Assembly: GCA_916613615.1 (NCBI GenBank)
Contig: OU744728.1
Location: 36,416,450 to 36,480,449 of the forward strand
Reading direction: 5' to 3'
DNA: 64,000 bases
Source: Steromphala cineraria
Taxonomy: Eukaryota > Mollusca > Gastropoda > Trochida > Trochidae
Position 1 is the stretch's first letter; every line of letters starts with the position of its first letter. A program made the position numbers and the translations under genes. The notes beneath the pieces were generated by a model. That model searched no databases and was not told the DNA's origin. It was given only the letters and a program-made list of their open reading frames with translations. This document shows, one piece after another, positions 61,764 to 64,000 of the stretch.

Positions 61764-63086
61764 AGGTTCATTTTAATGGCGAATGTATAAATTTATAGAT
61801 ACCATTTTTCACACTTTTGTATTATAGTGGTATTAACTAGAACCTCTTTTCGTACTTTATATTTACACCATGGAGACAAGCGGAATTTAAGGAAATATTC
61901 TTCGTAGTTTCGTTGTCTTTATTGCCTTTCAGTAAAATGAAATAAGGAAGTGTTATAGTACATCAAACTGCAAGTAAATCGGTCAGAACTTAATGATATC
62001 GTGGGATTCGAACCTTGACTGAGGACACATAGATCGATAAACAGTTATCGAAATATCAACTCTCCTATACGGGTATATACTTCGGAATCGGTATCAAATG
62101 TCGTGAAATAATTCATGATATCATTATCATTAGATTTCTATTTCTGATAAATAACTAGGGAAAATAGTTAAAAGGGTAAACTAAATGCATATCAGTAGAC
62201 ATAAATACAGAAATGATTGATTTGGTTTGTATCAACGATTTTCTATGAGATAACATTGAGGGCAACAAAATTGACATTTAATGTCTGGTAAGCATTTAGA
62301 AACATATGCGTTTGGTTTTGTACGTGGCTTACACGAATATAACATGACGTCATCTTCTTCTAAAGTGTCACAGACGAGGATACAAAGAAGTATAGATATA
62401 ACAAGATACAAAGATCTTGAGAAAAGAAAACATCCCCCTCACCTCATCTCAATCTGCCATCTGTTTAATTTTTTATAACAGTCTATATCCGAAGTAATTG
62501 ACATTTTGAAAAATGAAGTAAATTTTCGTGATATCTTTTCGTTGAGTGACACCTTACAAGCGCAGCATACGAACATTTGACTGTTTTCGTCAGAACAATC
62601 CTGACACCGAATGCAAGGACTCTTATGAAATTGTCTTTTAATCTACACGGAATAGAATATATAAAAGAAAAATACATCAGCTTTTATCAGTATTGACTAA
62701 ATCATGTAAATGCAATCGATAAACATTGATTATGGCTTAATTGAATTCATCGATGCTGTCTGCAAACGCATATTTCAATCAACACACTTTGAGAATTGCA
62801 CTTAGAATTGCAAGGAACCATCAAATAAACATAGGTTGCCTGTTGATACAAATTATCGCAAACAATTAACAACTACAATTGGTGGAACATTATTCAAGTT
62901 TGTACATGTATATTTCAATCAAATATCTTAACAAGTAAGTTTAAAACAAATACCAAGAATGTTATCGTTACCTGAATGTTGAAATTCGAACGATTGTAAT
63001 GTTTTGAGAAACCACCATTGTAACTTTACTGTCGTAATAGAGCACAACTAAGACGTCCGAATCAGTCAAAACTAATACCCCCATTT
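61764..63086. other. Downstream flank with tRNA-like relic
   Basis: AT-rich sequence after the gene. Apart from the tRNA-like stretch at about 61985-62070 I see no gene; the short frames (such as 62281-62478) have no motif. Confidence 0.5.
61985..62070 (-). mobile_element. tRNA-like relic, probably SINE-derived
   Basis: On the minus strand it reads GGTTCGAATCCC, a perfect match to the RNA polymerase III B box / T loop consensus, preceded by a GTGTCCTCAGTCAA run and, about 50 bases upstream, an AGTTGATATTTCGATAACTG stretch that could be a degraded A box / D arm. Acceptor and T stems do not pair well, so it is not a working tRNA; a tRNA-derived SINE head or a tRNA pseudogene fits best. Confidence 0.5.
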
Positions 63087-64000
63087 CACTGAGCTACGAC
63101 TTTGAAAAGTGCTCAAGACTCTTCCCGACTATTCCCGACTTTTCCACTACGACTTTGTTGGCATGAGTCGGGAGCAAATAGAGGTCAAATTATGAAATTT
63201 GATATTTCTACAAGTTACTAACGACACTCTTAAGAGTTACCTACGACATACACGACTGACATACGACACAATGAAGAGGAACTCCCGACAGACCTACGAG
63301 GCACCCCCGACAATAAACTGAGGAACTTACGACTCATCCAAACTCAGATACGACTCAATACGACTGAGACCGACCCGTTCACGACTCACTGCCGAGTCTT
63401 TCACGACACCAAGTCACCACCACGACTCTGACAAAGACTCATTTCCGACTTTCTAACGACTCACTGTCGACCCACTCACGACCTGAACGACTTATTTACG
63501 ACTCGTTCACGACAATGAAGACTCCTCACGACACAGAAACGTCTCACGTACGAGTCACAGACGATCCATGTGCGATAAAATCGACAATTTTTGACCGGAA
63601 TCGGGCATATAAAAGGCCAACAACCACCGACTTTTTTGTTATGATTAGTCAGGAACGGGTCGTCACTGATCGTCTTTGAGTATTGGTTAGTCGTACATGT
63701 GTTTGCACTAGTTGGACGTGAGTCGGCATGTAAATTAGGGAAAGAACCATTCCCGACTCACACCCGACGACCACGTTTCAATCCAACTATGTACGACTTA
63801 TTCACGATTCAAAATGATTCCATACGACTCAATAAGACTCAGATACGAGCTACATACGACTCAATACGACGTCAAAGGAATTTCTGGAATTTCCTGTTGA
63901 AAAGTACGAACGTGGCCGGCATTAAAAAGTCGGAAGTGGGTTTTTGAACATGTTCAAAAACCCACTCCCGACAAAATTTGACCTCCCGACTCTCCCAGAC
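63087..64000. repeat. Phased CGAC(T) array, ~11-bp spacing
   Basis: The motif CGAC (usually CGACT, often ACGACTCA) recurs on the plus strand with regular spacing. Examples of starts: 63222, 63244, 63253, 63264, 63286, 63297, 63308, 63330, 63351, 63361, 63371, 63382, 63393, 63404, and 63446, 63457, 63468, 63479, 63488, 63499, 63510, then 63754, 63765, 63794, 63804, 63824, 63846, 63857, 63867. Most steps are 9-11 or about 22, some slots being filled by AGAC, CGAG or CGAT. Inverse-orientation motifs (GAGTCGG) occur near 63165 and 63721. The sequence between motifs is not conserved. Best described as a highly degenerate 11-bp minisatellite or phased motif array; it may extend beyond the window. 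Confidence 0.85.
63929..63972. repeat. 44-bp near-perfect palindrome
   Basis: Centred between 63950 and 63951 (TTTTTGAACA then TGTTCAAAAA). The central 32 bases (63935-63966) are a perfect palindrome with no spacer; one mismatch follows and pairing then resumes through GTCGG and CCGAC. It lies at the right end of the CGAC array. Confidence 0.95.

Noticed and set aside
1..64000. CRISPR arrays, bacterial operons, rRNA genes
   Set aside because: Nothing of the kind is visible; the repeats found are eukaryotic inverted-repeat elements and tandem arrays, and the one clear gene has spliceosomal introns.

Overview
This looks like nuclear DNA from an animal, most likely a bivalve or other mollusc. 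It is strongly AT-rich, has no bacterial-style dense coding, and its one recognisable gene is split by GT-AG introns. It is full of short inverted-repeat elements, simple repeats and old segmental duplications. The mollusc assignment is inference from the short sulfotransferase gene and the style of the repeats; no species can be named from the sequence alone.

The only well-supported protein gene is at the right. Three plus-strand exons (49799-50078, 60168-60407, 61346-61680) join in frame, both introns phase 1, into a 284-residue type II membrane protein. It has the PAPS-binding loop and 3'-phosphate-binding region of a WSCD-type (sialate O-sulfotransferase-like) sulfotransferase but no WSC domain. 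Intron 1 is about 10.1 kb and is filled with repeats. Immediately before exon 2 lie three decayed tandem copies of its acceptor site and first ~45 coding bases.

The left two thirds (about 2.56-44.4 kb) holds no gene I can support. It consists of three diverged copies of one large non-coding segment: unit A (about 2.56-16.35 kb), unit B (about 17.35-32.18 kb) and unit C (about 33.27-44.4 kb, starting at the equivalent of A 6.8 kb). A partial fourth copy, D (about 47.04-49.56 kb), directly precedes exon 1. Unit C therefore ends in a copy of the sequence just upstream of the sulfotransferase start, but without exon 1. The units differ by insertions, including a 2.2-kb A-only segment, a 2.55-kb tandem duplication inside B, and several short inverted-repeat elements.

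Mobile elements seen include a TTAA-flanked MITE family (five copies, one carrying a nested element), three foldback elements with similar hairpin layout, two other inverted-repeat elements in C and just after it, a dispersed pair of ~0.9-kb repeats in intron 1, the 3' end of a non-LTR retrotransposon, and a tRNA-like (SINE-type) relic downstream of the gene.

The most unusual stretch is the right edge, about 63.09 kb to the end of the window. There the motif CGAC, mostly CGACT and almost all on one strand, recurs at spacings near 10-11 bp or about twice that for some 900 bp. It is bounded by inverted motifs, contains a 44-bp near-perfect palindrome, and may continue past the window. All homology statements come from reading by eye; block boundaries are approximate.
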